64,000 nucleotides of DNA, taken from contig NC_021505.1 in assembly GCF_000412675.1 (NCBI RefSeq), forward strand, positions 5,512,501 to 5,576,500, in the 5' to 3' direction. Source of the stretch: Pseudomonas putida NBRC 14164 (GTDB lineage: Bacteria; Pseudomonadota; Gammaproteobacteria; Pseudomonadales; Pseudomonadaceae). This document shows positions 51,813 through 60,637 of this stretch, in pieces. The notes below the pieces were generated by a model, which saw only the letters and a program-made list of their open reading frames with translations, searched no databases and was not told the DNA's origin. Both the position numbers and the translations under genes were made by a program. Position 1 is the first letter of the stretch. Every line of letters begins with the position of its first letter.

Positions 51813-53084
51813 ATGTCTGACGTATCCCCGGCCCGCGCCCTGGGCATCGACTTTGGCACCTCCAACTCCACGGTCGGCTGGCACCGCCCTGGCGTGGAGT
51901 CGCTGATTGCCCTGGAAGACGGCAAGATCACCTTGCCCTCGGTGGTGTTCTTCAATATCGAAGAGCGGCGCCCGGTGTATGGCCGCCTGGCACTGCACGA
52001 ATACCTGGAAGGCTACGAAGGCCGCCTGATGCGCTCGCTGAAGAGCCTGCTGGGCTCCAAGCTGATCAAGCACGACACCAGCGTGCTGGGCAGTGCCCTG
52101 CCGTTCAAGGACCTGCTGGGCATGTTCATCGGTGAGCTGAAAAAGCGCGCCGAAACCGCCGCTGGCCGCGAATTCGACCAGGTGGTGCTGGGCCGCCCGG
52201 TGTTCTTCGTCGACGAAGACCCGGCTGCCGACCAGGAGGCCGAGGACACCCTGGCCGACGTGGCGCGCAAGATCGGCTTCAAGGATGTGTCGTTCCAGTA
52301 CGAGCCGATTGCCGCGGCCTTCGACTACGAGTCGGGCATCAGCCGTGAAGAACTGGTGCTGATCGTCGACATCGGTGGTGGTACTTCGGACTTCACGTTG
52401 ATCCGCCTGTCGCCCGAGCGCCACCTGATCGCCGAGCGCCAAAGCGACATTCTCGCGACCGGCGGCGTGCACATCGGCGGTACCGACTTCGACAAGCAGC
52501 TGAGCCTGCAAGGCGTGATGCCGCTGTTCGGCTACGGCAGCCGCATGAAAAGCGGCGCGCTGATGCCCACCAGCTACCACCTTAACCTGGCCACCTGGCA
52601 CACCATCAACGCCCTGTACTCGCAGAAGTCGCAGCTGGCGCTGGGCAGCATGCGCTATGACATCGAGGACAGTTTTGGCATCGACCGCCTGTTCAAGCTG
52701 ATCGAGCAGCGCGCCGGGCACTGGCTGGCGATGGAAGTGGAGGCCAGCAAGATCGAGCTGACCGAGCAAGACAGCCGCCACATCGACCTGCGCCGTGTCG
52801 AGCCCGAACTGACCGCAGCGCTGACCCGTGCGCTGTTCGAAGAGGCGATCGAAGGCCTGCTGGAGCGCGTGCGCGGCAGTGTGACCGAGCTGCTGGCCAA
52901 GGCTGGCGTGAGCGAAAGCCAGGTTGACACCGTGTTCTTCACGGGCGGTTCCAGCGGCATTCCGGCGCTGCGCAACAGTGTGTCGGCGATGTTGCCGAAT
53001 GCGCGGCATGTGGAAGGCAACATCTTTGGCAGCATTGGTAGCGGCCTGGCCATCGAAGCCCGCAAGCGTTACGGCGCAGCCTGA
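51813..53084 (+). CDS. Hsp70 family protein (YegD-like)
   Basis: A 423-residue protein of the Hsp70/actin ATPase fold. It shows the phosphate-1 loop GIDFGTSNSTVGW (residues 11-23), the phosphate-2 motif IVDIGGGTSDFTLI, VVLGRPVFFVDED and the adenosine-site stretch FFTGGSSGIPALR. It has no conventional C-terminal substrate-binding and lid domains, matching YegD. YegD-like proteins are suspected chaperones without proven clients. It faces cbpA-cbpM across 164 bases, so regulation and function may be shared. Confidence 0.93.
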   Translation: MSDVSPARALGIDFGTSNSTVGWHRPGVESLIALEDGKITLPSVVFFNIEERRPVYGRLALHEYLEGYEGRLMRSLKSLLGSKLIKHDTSVLGSALPFKDLLGMFIGELKKRAETAAGREFDQVVLGRPVFFVDEDPAADQEAEDTLADVARKIGFKDVSFQYEPIAAAFDYESGISREELVLIVDIGGGTSDFTLIRLSPERHLIAERQSDILATGGVHIGGTDFDKQLSLQGVMPLFGYGSRMKSGALMPTSYHLNLATWHTINALYSQKSQLALGSMRYDIEDSFGIDRLFKLIEQRAGHWLAMEVEASKIELTEQDSRHIDLRRVEPELTAALTRALFEEAIEGLLERVRGSVTELLAKAGVSESQVDTVFFTGGSSGIPALRNSVSAMLPNARHVEGNIFGSIGSGLAIEARKRYGAA

Positions 53085-53109
53085 TTCATCTCTATGGCCT
53101 GGACTGGCC

Positions 53110-53196
53110 TCTTCGCGGGTAAACCCGCTCCCACAGGGATCGCACAGTACTTGAGACTTGTGCAGTACCTGTGGGAGCGGGTTTACCCGCGAAGAG
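53110..53196. repeat. REP pair, P. putida type
   Basis: Arms TTCGCGGGTAAACCCGCTCC and complement, between the convergent Hsp70-like gene and the AI-2E family gene. Confidence 0.92.
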
Positions 53197-53218
53197 GCCG
53201 CTACAGGCTAATGAAGAA

Positions 53219-54226
53219 TCAGACCAGCTCTTCGCGCTTCAGCTCGCTCTTGAGGTAGGCATAGTAGATCGGCCCCGCCACCACCCCCGGCAGCCCGAAT
53301 GCCGCCTCGAACACCAGCATCGCCAGCAGCAGTTCCCAGGCCTTGGCACTGATCTGCCCGCCAACGATCCGCGCGTTGAGGAAGTACTCGACCTTGTGGA
53401 TGACGATCAGGTAACCCAGCGCTGCCGCCGCCACCCAGATCGACAGCGACAGGCCGACAATGGTGATCAGGGTGTTGGACATCAGGTTGCCGATCACCGG
53501 CAGCAAGCCCAGCAGGAAGGTCAGCACGATCAGCGTCTTGGTCAGCGGCAGGTGCACGCCGAACAGCGGCATCACCACCGCGAGGAAGATGCCGGTAAAG
53601 GCCGTGTTGAGCAGCGAGATCTTGATTTGCGCGAACACGATGTTGCGAAACGCCTTCACCAGCAGGTTCAACCGTTCGAACAGCGCTGCCGCCAGCGGCT
53701 TGCGCCGGGAAACATCGGGGATGCGCTGCAAGGCGATGATCGCGCCGAGGATCATGCCGATCAGCAGCGTCACGAACATGTGCGCCATGCCCTTGCCCAC
53801 CAGTTGCAGGTCGCTCAGGTGGCTCTTGATCCAGTCACCGATGGCCACCTTGAACTCAGCGGCACTGGCGGGCAGGTAGCCCTCGATGAAGGGCGGCAGC
53901 TGACCGCGGGCACGCTCCACCAGGGCCATGAACTTGTCCAGCGAGGCGCCGGGGTTTTCCGCCTCGTGCAACAAAAAGCTGAAGGCACCGGCAATCAACA
54001 GCGTCAAGGTAATGACCACCAGCGTACCGAGCAGCGCTACGGCCAGCCAGCGCGCGCGTTGGCCGGCCAGTAGCGGTTGCAGGCGCGGGGTCAGCATGTT
54101 GACCAGTTCGAACACCAGCAGGCCGGCCAGCAGGCTGGGCAACAACTTCAGGGGCAAAGCCAGCAGCAGGCCCGCCATGACGATGATCAGGCTGGCCAGA
54201 GTGATCTGACGGGGGGTAAAGGTCAT
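53219..54226 (-). CDS. AI-2E family transporter-like membrane protein
   Basis: A 335-residue polytopic protein of the TqsA/AI-2E-exporter superfamily. Membrane segments include QITLASLIIVMAGLLLALPLKLLPSLLAGLLVFE and FLLGLLPVIGNLMSNTLITIVGLSLSI. The periplasmic loop is short. Superfamily members export AI-2, indole or ions, but many lack proof; function here is unassigned. It is the first gene of a leftward pair with the PsiF-like gene downstream of another promoter region. Confidence 0.9.
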   Translation of the reverse strand: MTFTPRQITLASLIIVMAGLLLALPLKLLPSLLAGLLVFELVNMLTPRLQPLLAGQRARWLAVALLGTLVVITLTLLIAGAFSFLLHEAENPGASLDKFMALVERARGQLPPFIEGYLPASAAEFKVAIGDWIKSHLSDLQLVGKGMAHMFVTLLIGMILGAIIALQRIPDVSRRKPLAAALFERLNLLVKAFRNIVFAQIKISLLNTAFTGIFLAVVMPLFGVHLPLTKTLIVLTFLLGLLPVIGNLMSNTLITIVGLSLSIWVAAAALGYLIVIHKVEYFLNARIVGGQISAKAWELLLAMLVFEAAFGLPGVVAGPIYYAYLKSELKREELV

Positions 54227-54296
54227 ACAGCCTCGACGGCAGACAGCGGGAATGCCCGCAGTCTGCCAGCCTTGGCGGCGCAGGCATAGGCGCAGG

Positions 54297-54584
54297 TCAT
54301 TTCTTCTTCAGGCAGTCGCTCATGTACGCCTTGCGCTCGTCACCCTTCAGGGCTTTGGTGGTGGCGTCGGCGTTGCAGGTCTTCATCTTCTCCTGCTGGG
54401 TTTGTGGCACGTCCTTCTTCAGGCAGGTGCTCATGAAGGCTTTGCGTTCATCGCCCTTCAGGGCTTTGGTGGTGGCGTCGGCGTTGCAGGTTTTCATTTT
54501 TTCCTGCTGCGCGGTATTGGCCGCGAAGCCTTGGGCGCTGAACAACACCGCCAACGCCAGCAATGGAATTTGCAGCACTTTCAT
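54297..54584 (-). CDS. PsiF repeat protein (two repeats)
   Basis: A 95-residue exported protein with a signal peptide (MKVLQIPLLALAVLFSAQGFAA). It has two PsiF repeats, each QEKMKTCNADATTKALKGDERKA(F/Y)MS(T/D)CLKK, with paired cysteines. PsiF is a phosphate-starvation-inducible periplasmic protein of unknown role in E. coli. The two units remain close at DNA level (54322-54411 and 54433-54520 are clearly alike), suggesting a recent or homogenised duplication. AGGAGA-like bases lie upstream of the ATG. Confidence 0.92.
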   Translation of the reverse strand: MKVLQIPLLALAVLFSAQGFAANTAQQEKMKTCNADATTKALKGDERKAFMSTCLKKDVPQTQQEKMKTCNADATTKALKGDERKAYMSDCLKKK

Positions 54585-54646
54585 GGAGTGGTCTCCTTGG
54601 CTCCGTGCCCGACGCACGGGGGTCGAGCTGAGTGTAGCCAAGAATT

Positions 54647-55435
54647 TCAGCGCCCCGCCCGTGCCTGCCGACGGTACTGCTCGGGGGTGCACTGGGCCTG
54701 GCGCTGGAACATGGCGATGAACGCCGACGCGCTGCTGTAGCCAAGGTCGAAAGCAATGGCCTGAATCGGCAGGCCAGCCTCCAGCGCTTCGATGGCCCGC
54801 AGAAAACGCAGGCGCAGGCGCCATTCGCCAAAACTGATGCCCAGTTCGCGCAAGAACTGGCGGGCCAGGGTGCGTTCGCTGACATGCACACGGGCGGCCC
54901 AATCGGCCAGCGGGCGATTGTCACCGGGCTCGGCACCAAGGCCGTCGAGTACCTGGCGCAGGCCATCGCTGTGGGCAAACGGCAGGTAGCAGGCCTGGGT
55001 GGGCGCCAGCAGCAACTGGTCGAGCAGTACCTGTACCAGGCGCTGGTCGCGCTCGTCCTCGGCTACCTTCAGGTCACGCCGGGCGAAGTCGCCAAGGATG
55101 GCCTTGAGGATATCGCTGATCATCAGGCTGCACGGTTGCTGCGGCAGGGCTGTGCACAGGCTGCGGTCGAGATAGATGGAGCGGTAGACGATGGCCTGCG
55201 GGTTGTAGCAGCCATGCGCGGTGTCGGGCGGTACCCAAACGGCGTATTGCGGCGGCGACAGGAAACGCTGGCCGGCCACATCCAGGTGCATCACGCCGTG
55301 AGCGGAGTAGTTGAGCTGGCCCCAGGCGTGGCAGTGCACGGCGCTGTGGGTGTCGGCAACGAACTCGTCGTGGCGGAAGTACACCGGGGCCGGCAGTTGG
55401 GTGAACTGGGGGATATCGAGGAGTTTGCGCGGCAT
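54647..55435 (-). CDS. AraC family transcriptional regulator
   Basis: A 262-residue regulator. An N-terminal cupin domain (FRHDEFVADTHSAVHCHAWGQLNYSAHGVMHLDVAGQRFLSPPQYAVWVPPDTAH) should bind a small ligand. Two C-terminal helix-turn-helix motifs lie at ARVHVSERTLARQFLRELGISFGEWRLRLR and AIAFDLGYSSASAFIAMFQRQAQCTPEQYRR. It is divergent from the EamA transporter gene 226 bases away, a common regulator-exporter arrangement, so the EamA gene is a likely target. Confidence 0.94.
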   Translation of the reverse strand: MPRKLLDIPQFTQLPAPVYFRHDEFVADTHSAVHCHAWGQLNYSAHGVMHLDVAGQRFLSPPQYAVWVPPDTAHGCYNPQAIVYRSIYLDRSLCTALPQQPCSLMISDILKAILGDFARRDLKVAEDERDQRLVQVLLDQLLLAPTQACYLPFAHSDGLRQVLDGLGAEPGDNRPLADWAARVHVSERTLARQFLRELGISFGEWRLRLRFLRAIEALEAGLPIQAIAFDLGYSSASAFIAMFQRQAQCTPEQYRRQARAGR

Positions 55436-55532
55436 GCTGTCTGCTTTGCGGGGTGGGTTGTCTGGATAGGAGTATAGGCTTGTGGGCAGACACTCGATAA
55501 TACAGGCCTATCGAGGGCCTGCCTTGCAGGCC

Positions 55533-55616
55533 TTCGCGGGCTTGCCCGCTCCCACAAGAACTGCGCCAGCCTCAAGGCCTTTGATATCCCTGTGGGAGCG
55601 GGCAAGCCCGCGAAGG
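55533..55616. repeat. REP pair, P. putida type
   Basis: Core GCGGGCTTGCCCGCTCCCAC with complement, in the divergent AraC-EamA spacer. Flanking GCTGCCTTGCAGG/CTGCAAGGCAGC extends the palindrome. Confidence 0.9.
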
Positions 55617-55661
55617 GCTGCAAGGCAGCCCCAATCCAGGCCCCAATGAGTAACCCGCTAC

Positions 55662-56534
55662 ATGAATTACCTGTTCCCCCTCACCGCCATCCTCATCTGG
55701 GCCGGCAACACCGTGGTCACCAAGATGTCCGCTGGCGCCATCCACCCTGCCGAAATCGGCTTCTACCGCTGGCTGCTGGCCGGCTTGCTGTTCACGCCGT
55801 TCCTGTTGCCCGCCGTGTGGCGCAACCGCGCAGCCATTCGCCCGCACCTGGGCAAAGTGTTCGTGCTGGGCGTGCTGGGCATGGCGATGTACCAGAGCCT
55901 GGCCTACTTCGCCGCCGGCATCACCAGCGCCACCAACATGGGCATCATCCTCTCGCTGATGCCGCTGATGTCGCTGGCGCTGTCCATCGCCTGGCTGGGC
56001 CAGCGCCTGAGCTACGGCGCCCTGCTGGGCGCGGTGGTGTCATTTTTCGGCGTGCTGGAAGTGGTCAGTGCCGGCCACCCCGCCAGCCTGCTGGAACAGG
56101 GCCTGAACGGCGGCGACCTGTTGATGCTGGTGGCCACCCTGGCCTACGCGCTGTACAGCTTCCTGCTGAAGAAATGGCAGTTGCGCCTGCCACCGCTGCA
56201 GTTGCTGTACTTGCAGGTGCTGGTGGCAATCGTGGTGCTGCTGCCGCTGTACCTGCTGTCGGAAAAGACGGGCCTGCACAGCCATAACATCGGCCTGGTG
56301 CTGTACGCCTGCGTGCTGGCTTCGATGATCGCGCCGCTGCTGTGGATGCAGGCCGTGCACCGCCTGGGCCCAAGCCGCACCACGCTGTTTTTCAACCTGC
56401 TGCCGCTGGTCACCGCACTGATCGCCGCCGTGGTGCTGGACGAGCAACTGGCCAGTTACCACTTGGTCGGCGGCGTGCTCACCCTGGTCGGTGTGGTGCT
56501 GGCTGAGCGCTGGACCACGCCGATACGCCGCTAA
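55662..56534 (+). CDS. EamA/DMT superfamily transporter
   Basis: A 290-residue drug/metabolite transporter with two EamA halves and about ten membrane segments. Typical stretches are PLTAILIWAGNTVVTKMSAGAIHPAEIGFYRWLLAGLLF and SRTTLFFNLLPLVTALIAAVVLDEQL. Substrate unknown; family members export amino acids or other small molecules. The start ATG (MNYLFPLT) lacks a strong ribosome binding site. It overlaps the end of the convergent lipase gene by four bases. Confidence 0.92.
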   Translation: MNYLFPLTAILIWAGNTVVTKMSAGAIHPAEIGFYRWLLAGLLFTPFLLPAVWRNRAAIRPHLGKVFVLGVLGMAMYQSLAYFAAGITSATNMGIILSLMPLMSLALSIAWLGQRLSYGALLGAVVSFFGVLEVVSAGHPASLLEQGLNGGDLLMLVATLAYALYSFLLKKWQLRLPPLQLLYLQVLVAIVVLLPLYLLSEKTGLHSHNIGLVLYACVLASMIAPLLWMQAVHRLGPSRTTLFFNLLPLVTALIAAVVLDEQLASYHLVGGVLTLVGVVLAERWTTPIRR

Positions 56535-57421
56535 AGCCCGGCTGCCTTGAGCCGGGCTGCGTGCTCGGTGAACAGCCGCACCGGCTCGGCGCCCTTGCCC
56601 ACGGCGCCGAGCGACTGGTTGACGATATCCAGGTGATCAAGTGGATAGTCATCGCCGATCACCTGCCCCAGGTGCGAACTGAAACGCCCGACCATGCCGT
56701 CGCACTGGCCCTTTTCCTTGACGAAGCTGCGCGCGAACAGGCGGCAGAAGCGGTTGCTGCCGTCAAAGCGGTTGCGTCCCTGGTCAGTCAACCCGGGCTG
56801 CAACGTGCCGGACCACGAGTAGTAGCGCACGCCATTGACCTCATAGGCCCCTTCCCCGCCCCAGGTGTTCGGCAGGCCCTGTGGATAAGCCTGGTTGAAC
56901 AGCGCGACCCCGGCGCTGGTCAGTGCCTGGTGCGAGGCATGCACATCAACCGGCAGCGGGTCGCGGCGCCAGCCGGTTTCCAGCCACACCAGCAACACGG
57001 CAAAGCCATGCAGCACGGCCTTCAGGATACGCCCCTGGGGTGAATGGCCCGGTGCCGTGCGCTCAAGGTGGTCGGCCAGTTCCGAGCCGTGATTGGGGCC
57101 GGCCACCGAGGTGACCGAAGCCACCCGACCAGGCCGCTTGGCCGCTGCGTAACGGGCGCTCAGTGCACCCTGGCTGTGGCCGATGAGGTTGACCTTGTCG
57201 GCGCCGGTGCGCTGGCAGATGTCTTCGATGATCGCCAGCAACTGCTCGCCGCGCACCTCGCTGGAATGCAGCGGCGAAACCTGCACCGGGAACACCTGCG
57301 CCCCGCCCTTGCGCAGGGCAGGCACGATGCCGAACCAGTAGGGGTAGAGCACTAGCCGGACAAACCCGAGCATGCCCGGCACCAGCACCAACGGGTATCG
57401 CGTGGCCAATTCCTGCTGCAT
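56531..57421 (-). CDS. Triacylglycerol lipase (family I-like)
   Basis: A 296-residue alpha/beta hydrolase similar to Pseudomonas family I lipases. The oxyanion region is LVLVPGMLGFVRLVLYPYWFG. The nucleophile elbow GHSQGALSARY gives Ser83. The C-terminal stretch DGMVGRFSSHLGQVIGDDYPLDHLDIVNQS carries the Ca-site and the catalytic histidine. No signal peptide is visible after the chosen start (MQQELATRYPLVL), and no foldase gene is nearby, so it may be cytoplasmic or secreted another way. An upstream extension in the same frame is spurious. Confidence 0.88.
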   Translation of the reverse strand: MQQELATRYPLVLVPGMLGFVRLVLYPYWFGIVPALRKGGAQVFPVQVSPLHSSEVRGEQLLAIIEDICQRTGADKVNLIGHSQGALSARYAAAKRPGRVASVTSVAGPNHGSELADHLERTAPGHSPQGRILKAVLHGFAVLLVWLETGWRRDPLPVDVHASHQALTSAGVALFNQAYPQGLPNTWGGEGAYEVNGVRYYSWSGTLQPGLTDQGRNRFDGSNRFCRLFARSFVKEKGQCDGMVGRFSSHLGQVIGDDYPLDHLDIVNQSLGAVGKGAEPVRLFTEHAARLKAAGL

Positions 57422-57502
57422 TGCCCCAGCCCCTTTCCGTGGACGACCGGCCAACACTACAGCGCCAATCATGACCATCGCAATCGAACTCCCGGCGCGC
57501 GC

Positions 57503-57519
57503 TGTGGTTCCAAACCACA
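57503..57519. promoter_or_regulatory. Palindrome between lipase and osmE genes
   Basis: TGTGGTT (57503-57509) and AACCACA (57513-57519) form a perfect inverted repeat 26 bases before the osmE ATG. It could be an operator for the divergent osmE and lipase genes or a 5' hairpin of osmE mRNA. Confidence 0.45.
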
Positions 57520-57544
57520 CAGACCCTTTGCAAGGAGCGGGACC

Positions 57545-57886
57545 ATGTACAAGCAGACCCTGGCAATCCTTCTGGCAAGCGCCACCCTGGCCGCCTGCGG
57601 CAGCCGCCCGGAAAACCCGGTGGACTACGTCACCTACCGCGACGAACCGCTGGTCAAACAGGTGGAGCACGGCATGACCATGCAGAAGGTCATCGCCATC
57701 GGCGGCAGCCCGTCGAACGTGATCGACCTGCCGCACGGGGGTACCTGCAACGACTACATCCTCAACCGTGACGGCAAGCAACAGCCCTACTACGTGCGCT
57801 TCGATGCCACCGGCCACGTCGATGCCAAAGGGTTCAAGACCTGTAAACAACGCCAAGAGGACAGCGACGCCGTCCCCGGCGCGTAA
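57545..57886 (+). CDS. osmE: Osmotically inducible lipoprotein OsmE
   Basis: A 113-residue outer-membrane lipoprotein with lipobox LAAC (Cys18). It carries a SmpA/OmlA-like domain: YRDEPLVKQVEHGMTMQKVIAIGGSPSNVIDLPHGGTCNDYILNRDGKQQPYYVRFD. OsmE is induced by osmotic stress and stationary phase in E. coli; its role is unknown. AAGGAG precedes the ATG. It is divergent from the lipase gene and followed by the ferritin-like gene 42 bases on. Confidence 0.93.
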   Translation: MYKQTLAILLASATLAACGSRPENPVDYVTYRDEPLVKQVEHGMTMQKVIAIGGSPSNVIDLPHGGTCNDYILNRDGKQQPYYVRFDATGHVDAKGFKTCKQRQEDSDAVPGA

Positions 57887-57928
57887 GCCTGCGTCACCAC
57901 CCTGACCCTGATCCGCCTGGAGATAAAC

Positions 57929-58459
57929 ATGAGCAACGTTGAACTGACCGATGTGAAAACCCTGCGCGAACGTGCCCGCCAGCATGTGGAGCAAGGCGCG
58001 GTGACCGAGGGTTACCACGCCGACCGTCAGGAAATCCTGCGCCTGCTGAATGAATCGCTGGCCACCGAGCTGGTGTGCGTGCTGCGCTACAAGCGCCACT
58101 ACTTCATGGCCAGTGGCATCAAGGCCAGCGCGGCTGCCGAGGAGTTTCTGGAGCATGCAAACCAGGAAGCCGAACATGCCGACAAGCTGGCCGAGCGCAT
58201 CGTGCAGCTGGGCGGGGAGCCGGATTTCAACCCCGATAACCTGACAAAAAACTCCCATGCCCAATACGTGGCGGGTAATTCGTTGAAGGAGATGGTGCTG
58301 GAAGACCTGGTCGCTGAGCGGATTGCCATTGATAGCTACCGCGAGATCATCCAGTACATCGGCGACAAGGACCCGACCACCCGACGCATCTTCGAAGACA
58401 TCCTAGCCCAGGAAGAAGAGCACGCGGACGACATGTCCGACCTGCTGCAAGGGCTGTAA
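57929..58459 (+). CDS. Ferritin-like (bacterioferritin-type) domain protein
   Basis: A 176-residue four-helix protein. Iron-site glutamates and histidines sit in the usual pairs: LNESLATELVCVLRYKRHYFM, ANQEAEHADKLAERI and DILAQEEEHADDMSDLL. It resembles bacterioferritin but lacks the usual haem methionine context, so a Dps-like or diiron ferritin role in iron storage or stress is likely. GGAG precedes the ATG. It probably shares a transcript with osmE; a palindromic repeat follows. Confidence 0.9.
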   Translation: MSNVELTDVKTLRERARQHVEQGAVTEGYHADRQEILRLLNESLATELVCVLRYKRHYFMASGIKASAAAEEFLEHANQEAEHADKLAERIVQLGGEPDFNPDNLTKNSHAQYVAGNSLKEMVLEDLVAERIAIDSYREIIQYIGDKDPTTRRIFEDILAQEEEHADDMSDLLQGL

Positions 58460-58482
58460 TCGCAAGGGCTGCCTTGCAGCCC

Positions 58483-58549
58483 GTTCGCGGCACAAGGCCG
58501 CTCCTACAGGGGAAAGCGATCCCTTGCAGGAGCGGCCTTGTGCCGCGAA
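58483..58549. repeat. Second-type palindromic repeat pair
   Basis: Arms TTCGCGGCACAAGGCCGCTCC and complement, between the convergent ferritin-like and AsmA genes. Flanks GGGCTGCC/GGCCGCAG add to the hairpin. Confidence 0.85.
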
Positions 58550-58570
58550 TGGGCCGCAGCGCGGCCCCCA

Positions 58571-60637
58571 TCATTTCTTGCCTTTCACTGCAGCCGGCGC
58601 CTTGCCAGCCTTCATCTGCTGCAACAGCGGCGTGCACTGGTTGGGATCATCCCCGCTGCTGGGCGCAATCAGCGCCAGCAACCCCGCCGCCGGCCCGGCC
58701 ACCACACCTAGCGCCACCATTCCCGCCCCGCGCAGTGCCAGCGGCAACGCCTGCACGCCGGCATTGGGCTTGGCAAACGGCCCACGCACATACAGCGGCG
58801 AACGCAGCGAGAACAGACGCAGCCCTTTCGATTCCGGAGTGATCTTCAAGTCCAGCTGCTCGCTGGCGAAGTTGGCGGTGCCGTTGATGTAGATGATCGC
58901 GTTCTCAGTGTCGAAGATGAACAGCCGCGTAGTCGCCAGGCCGTCTTTGAGCCCGACATCGGCCGCTGCGCAATTGATCTTCACATCCTCATCACCAAAC
59001 AGCTTGCCGACCACATAGTTGCCCACGTTCAAGCCGGCGATCTCCATCAGGCTGCGGCTGATCGCGCCATCGTTGATCAGCATGCGCAGGTCGCCATTGG
59101 CCGTCCCCAGCAAGGCCGCCACCGAATTGCCGCGACCGCTGATGTCGGCATCGCCGTTCAGCTCGCCAAAGCTGGTCTGCATCGGCGCGAAACTGGGGAA
59201 CAGCTGCTTGAGCTTAAAGCCCCGGGCAGTCAACTGGGCGCGGCCCTGCAAAGGCACGCTGCGACCGTCCAGGCGGATTTTGGAGGCCAGGTTGCCGCCT
59301 GCCACGCCAAACCGCAGGGGCTCCAGGCGCAGCAGGCCGTCTTCAAGCATCACGTGGGCCGAAAGGTCGTTGAACGGCAGTTGCGTGCTGTGCACGATGC
59401 GCTTGCCGGCAAAGGTGACGTCGGCGTCCATCGCGCGCCAGCGCTCTGTGCGGAATTCTTCAACCGGCAGCACCTTGCCCGTTGGCTGCTTGCTGGCACC
59501 ACCACGGGCCTTCTGCTCGGCGTTGGAGTCGGCGCCGATAAGTGGCGCTAGGTCCTTGAACAGCAACTGGTTGGACACCAGGTTGCCGGACAGCTTGGGC
59601 CGTGGCTGGCTGGCGACAAAAGCCAGGTCACCGTGGATGTCGCTGTCACCGATCTTGCCGTTGAAGCCCTGGTAGTTGAACGTCGCGCCTTGCGGCGCAT
59701 GCAGGTTGGCGCTGAGACGACCGTCGGTCGAGTAGGCCGGGGTGTCTGGCAGGGTTACCCCAGTCAATGGGTAGAGGTTGCCCAGGCTGGCACCGGACAG
59801 GCGCAGGCGCAGGTCGAGCGCGCCGAGGTTGCGCGGGTCGGTCAGGGTGCCGGCGAGCACTACATGGGTGTCGGCGATGCGCACGTCGGCTTGCAGCGGA
59901 AAAGGCTGGCTGGCGTCCTGCAGGGCCAGCAGGCCGCCGATCTTGCCGGTGCCGGACACCGGCTGACCTTTGTAGCGGCCTTGGGCCTTGAGCCCGAAGG
60001 CGTAGTCCTGTGCACCGCCGGCCTTCTCGGCGCTGGCCTTGCCGACAATGTCGCTGAACGGGATCGGCTTGCCCAGCGGGTCGATCTGCACCTTCATGCT
60101 GGTTTTCAGGGTCTGGTCGTCGAAGCTGACATTCCCCTGGTCGAAACCGATCGCACCGATATCCAGCTGCCATTTGGACGGTTCTGCGTTTTCATCCTTG
60201 GGGCCGAAGTCGAACGTCCAGTTGGCACGGCCATCGGCCAGGCGAGTGAGGCTGGCAGTGGGCTTGGTCAGGTCGATGCGCGGGATGCTGATCTGCTGGA
60301 ACAGCAGCGGCAACGGCGCCAGGCGGAACTCCACGCGCTCCAGGCCGACCATCTTCGGCTCCTTGAGCCAGTCCGGGTTGCCCAGGGTCAGGTCCTCGGC
60401 GGTGAAATGCGGCCATGGTACCCAGGCACGCCAGCCGCCCTCTTCAGGCTCAGTCCGCCAGTGAAGGGCCAGGTTGCCGTTGATTGCGAAGGGCCGGTGC
60501 AGGGCCTCGGAAACCTTTTCGTTGAGCAGGGGTTTTACGCGGTTCCAGTCGAAGGTAGCGATCACCACCACCAGAATCGCCAGCAGGGTGAGCAGGGTGG
60601 CGAGGGTCCAGACGAGGATTCTGGCGGGACGCGTCAT
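58571..60637 (-). CDS. AsmA family protein
   Basis: A 688-residue protein with one N-terminal membrane anchor (ILVWTLATLLTLLAILVVVIATF). A long periplasmic beta-rich chain follows, typical of AsmA/TamB-like lipid-transport bridges. Motifs include RPFAINGNLALHWRTEPEEGGWRAWVPWPHFTAEDLTLGNPDW and SRSLMEIAGLNVGNYVVGKLFGDEDVKINCAAADVGLKDGLATTR near the AsmA C-domain. Recent work places this family in phospholipid delivery to the outer membrane. The start is at MTRPARILVW. Confidence 0.92.
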   Translation of the reverse strand: MTRPARILVWTLATLLTLLAILVVVIATFDWNRVKPLLNEKVSEALHRPFAINGNLALHWRTEPEEGGWRAWVPWPHFTAEDLTLGNPDWLKEPKMVGLERVEFRLAPLPLLFQQISIPRIDLTKPTASLTRLADGRANWTFDFGPKDENAEPSKWQLDIGAIGFDQGNVSFDDQTLKTSMKVQIDPLGKPIPFSDIVGKASAEKAGGAQDYAFGLKAQGRYKGQPVSGTGKIGGLLALQDASQPFPLQADVRIADTHVVLAGTLTDPRNLGALDLRLRLSGASLGNLYPLTGVTLPDTPAYSTDGRLSANLHAPQGATFNYQGFNGKIGDSDIHGDLAFVASQPRPKLSGNLVSNQLLFKDLAPLIGADSNAEQKARGGASKQPTGKVLPVEEFRTERWRAMDADVTFAGKRIVHSTQLPFNDLSAHVMLEDGLLRLEPLRFGVAGGNLASKIRLDGRSVPLQGRAQLTARGFKLKQLFPSFAPMQTSFGELNGDADISGRGNSVAALLGTANGDLRMLINDGAISRSLMEIAGLNVGNYVVGKLFGDEDVKINCAAADVGLKDGLATTRLFIFDTENAIIYINGTANFASEQLDLKITPESKGLRLFSLRSPLYVRGPFAKPNAGVQALPLALRGAGMVALGVVAGPAAGLLALIAPSSGDDPNQCTPLLQQMKAGKAPAAVKGKK

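Noticed and set aside
56531..58264. Extension of the lipase frame upstream to 58264
   Set aside because: The extra part runs antisense through osmE and the ferritin-like gene. The family start and length fit 57421.
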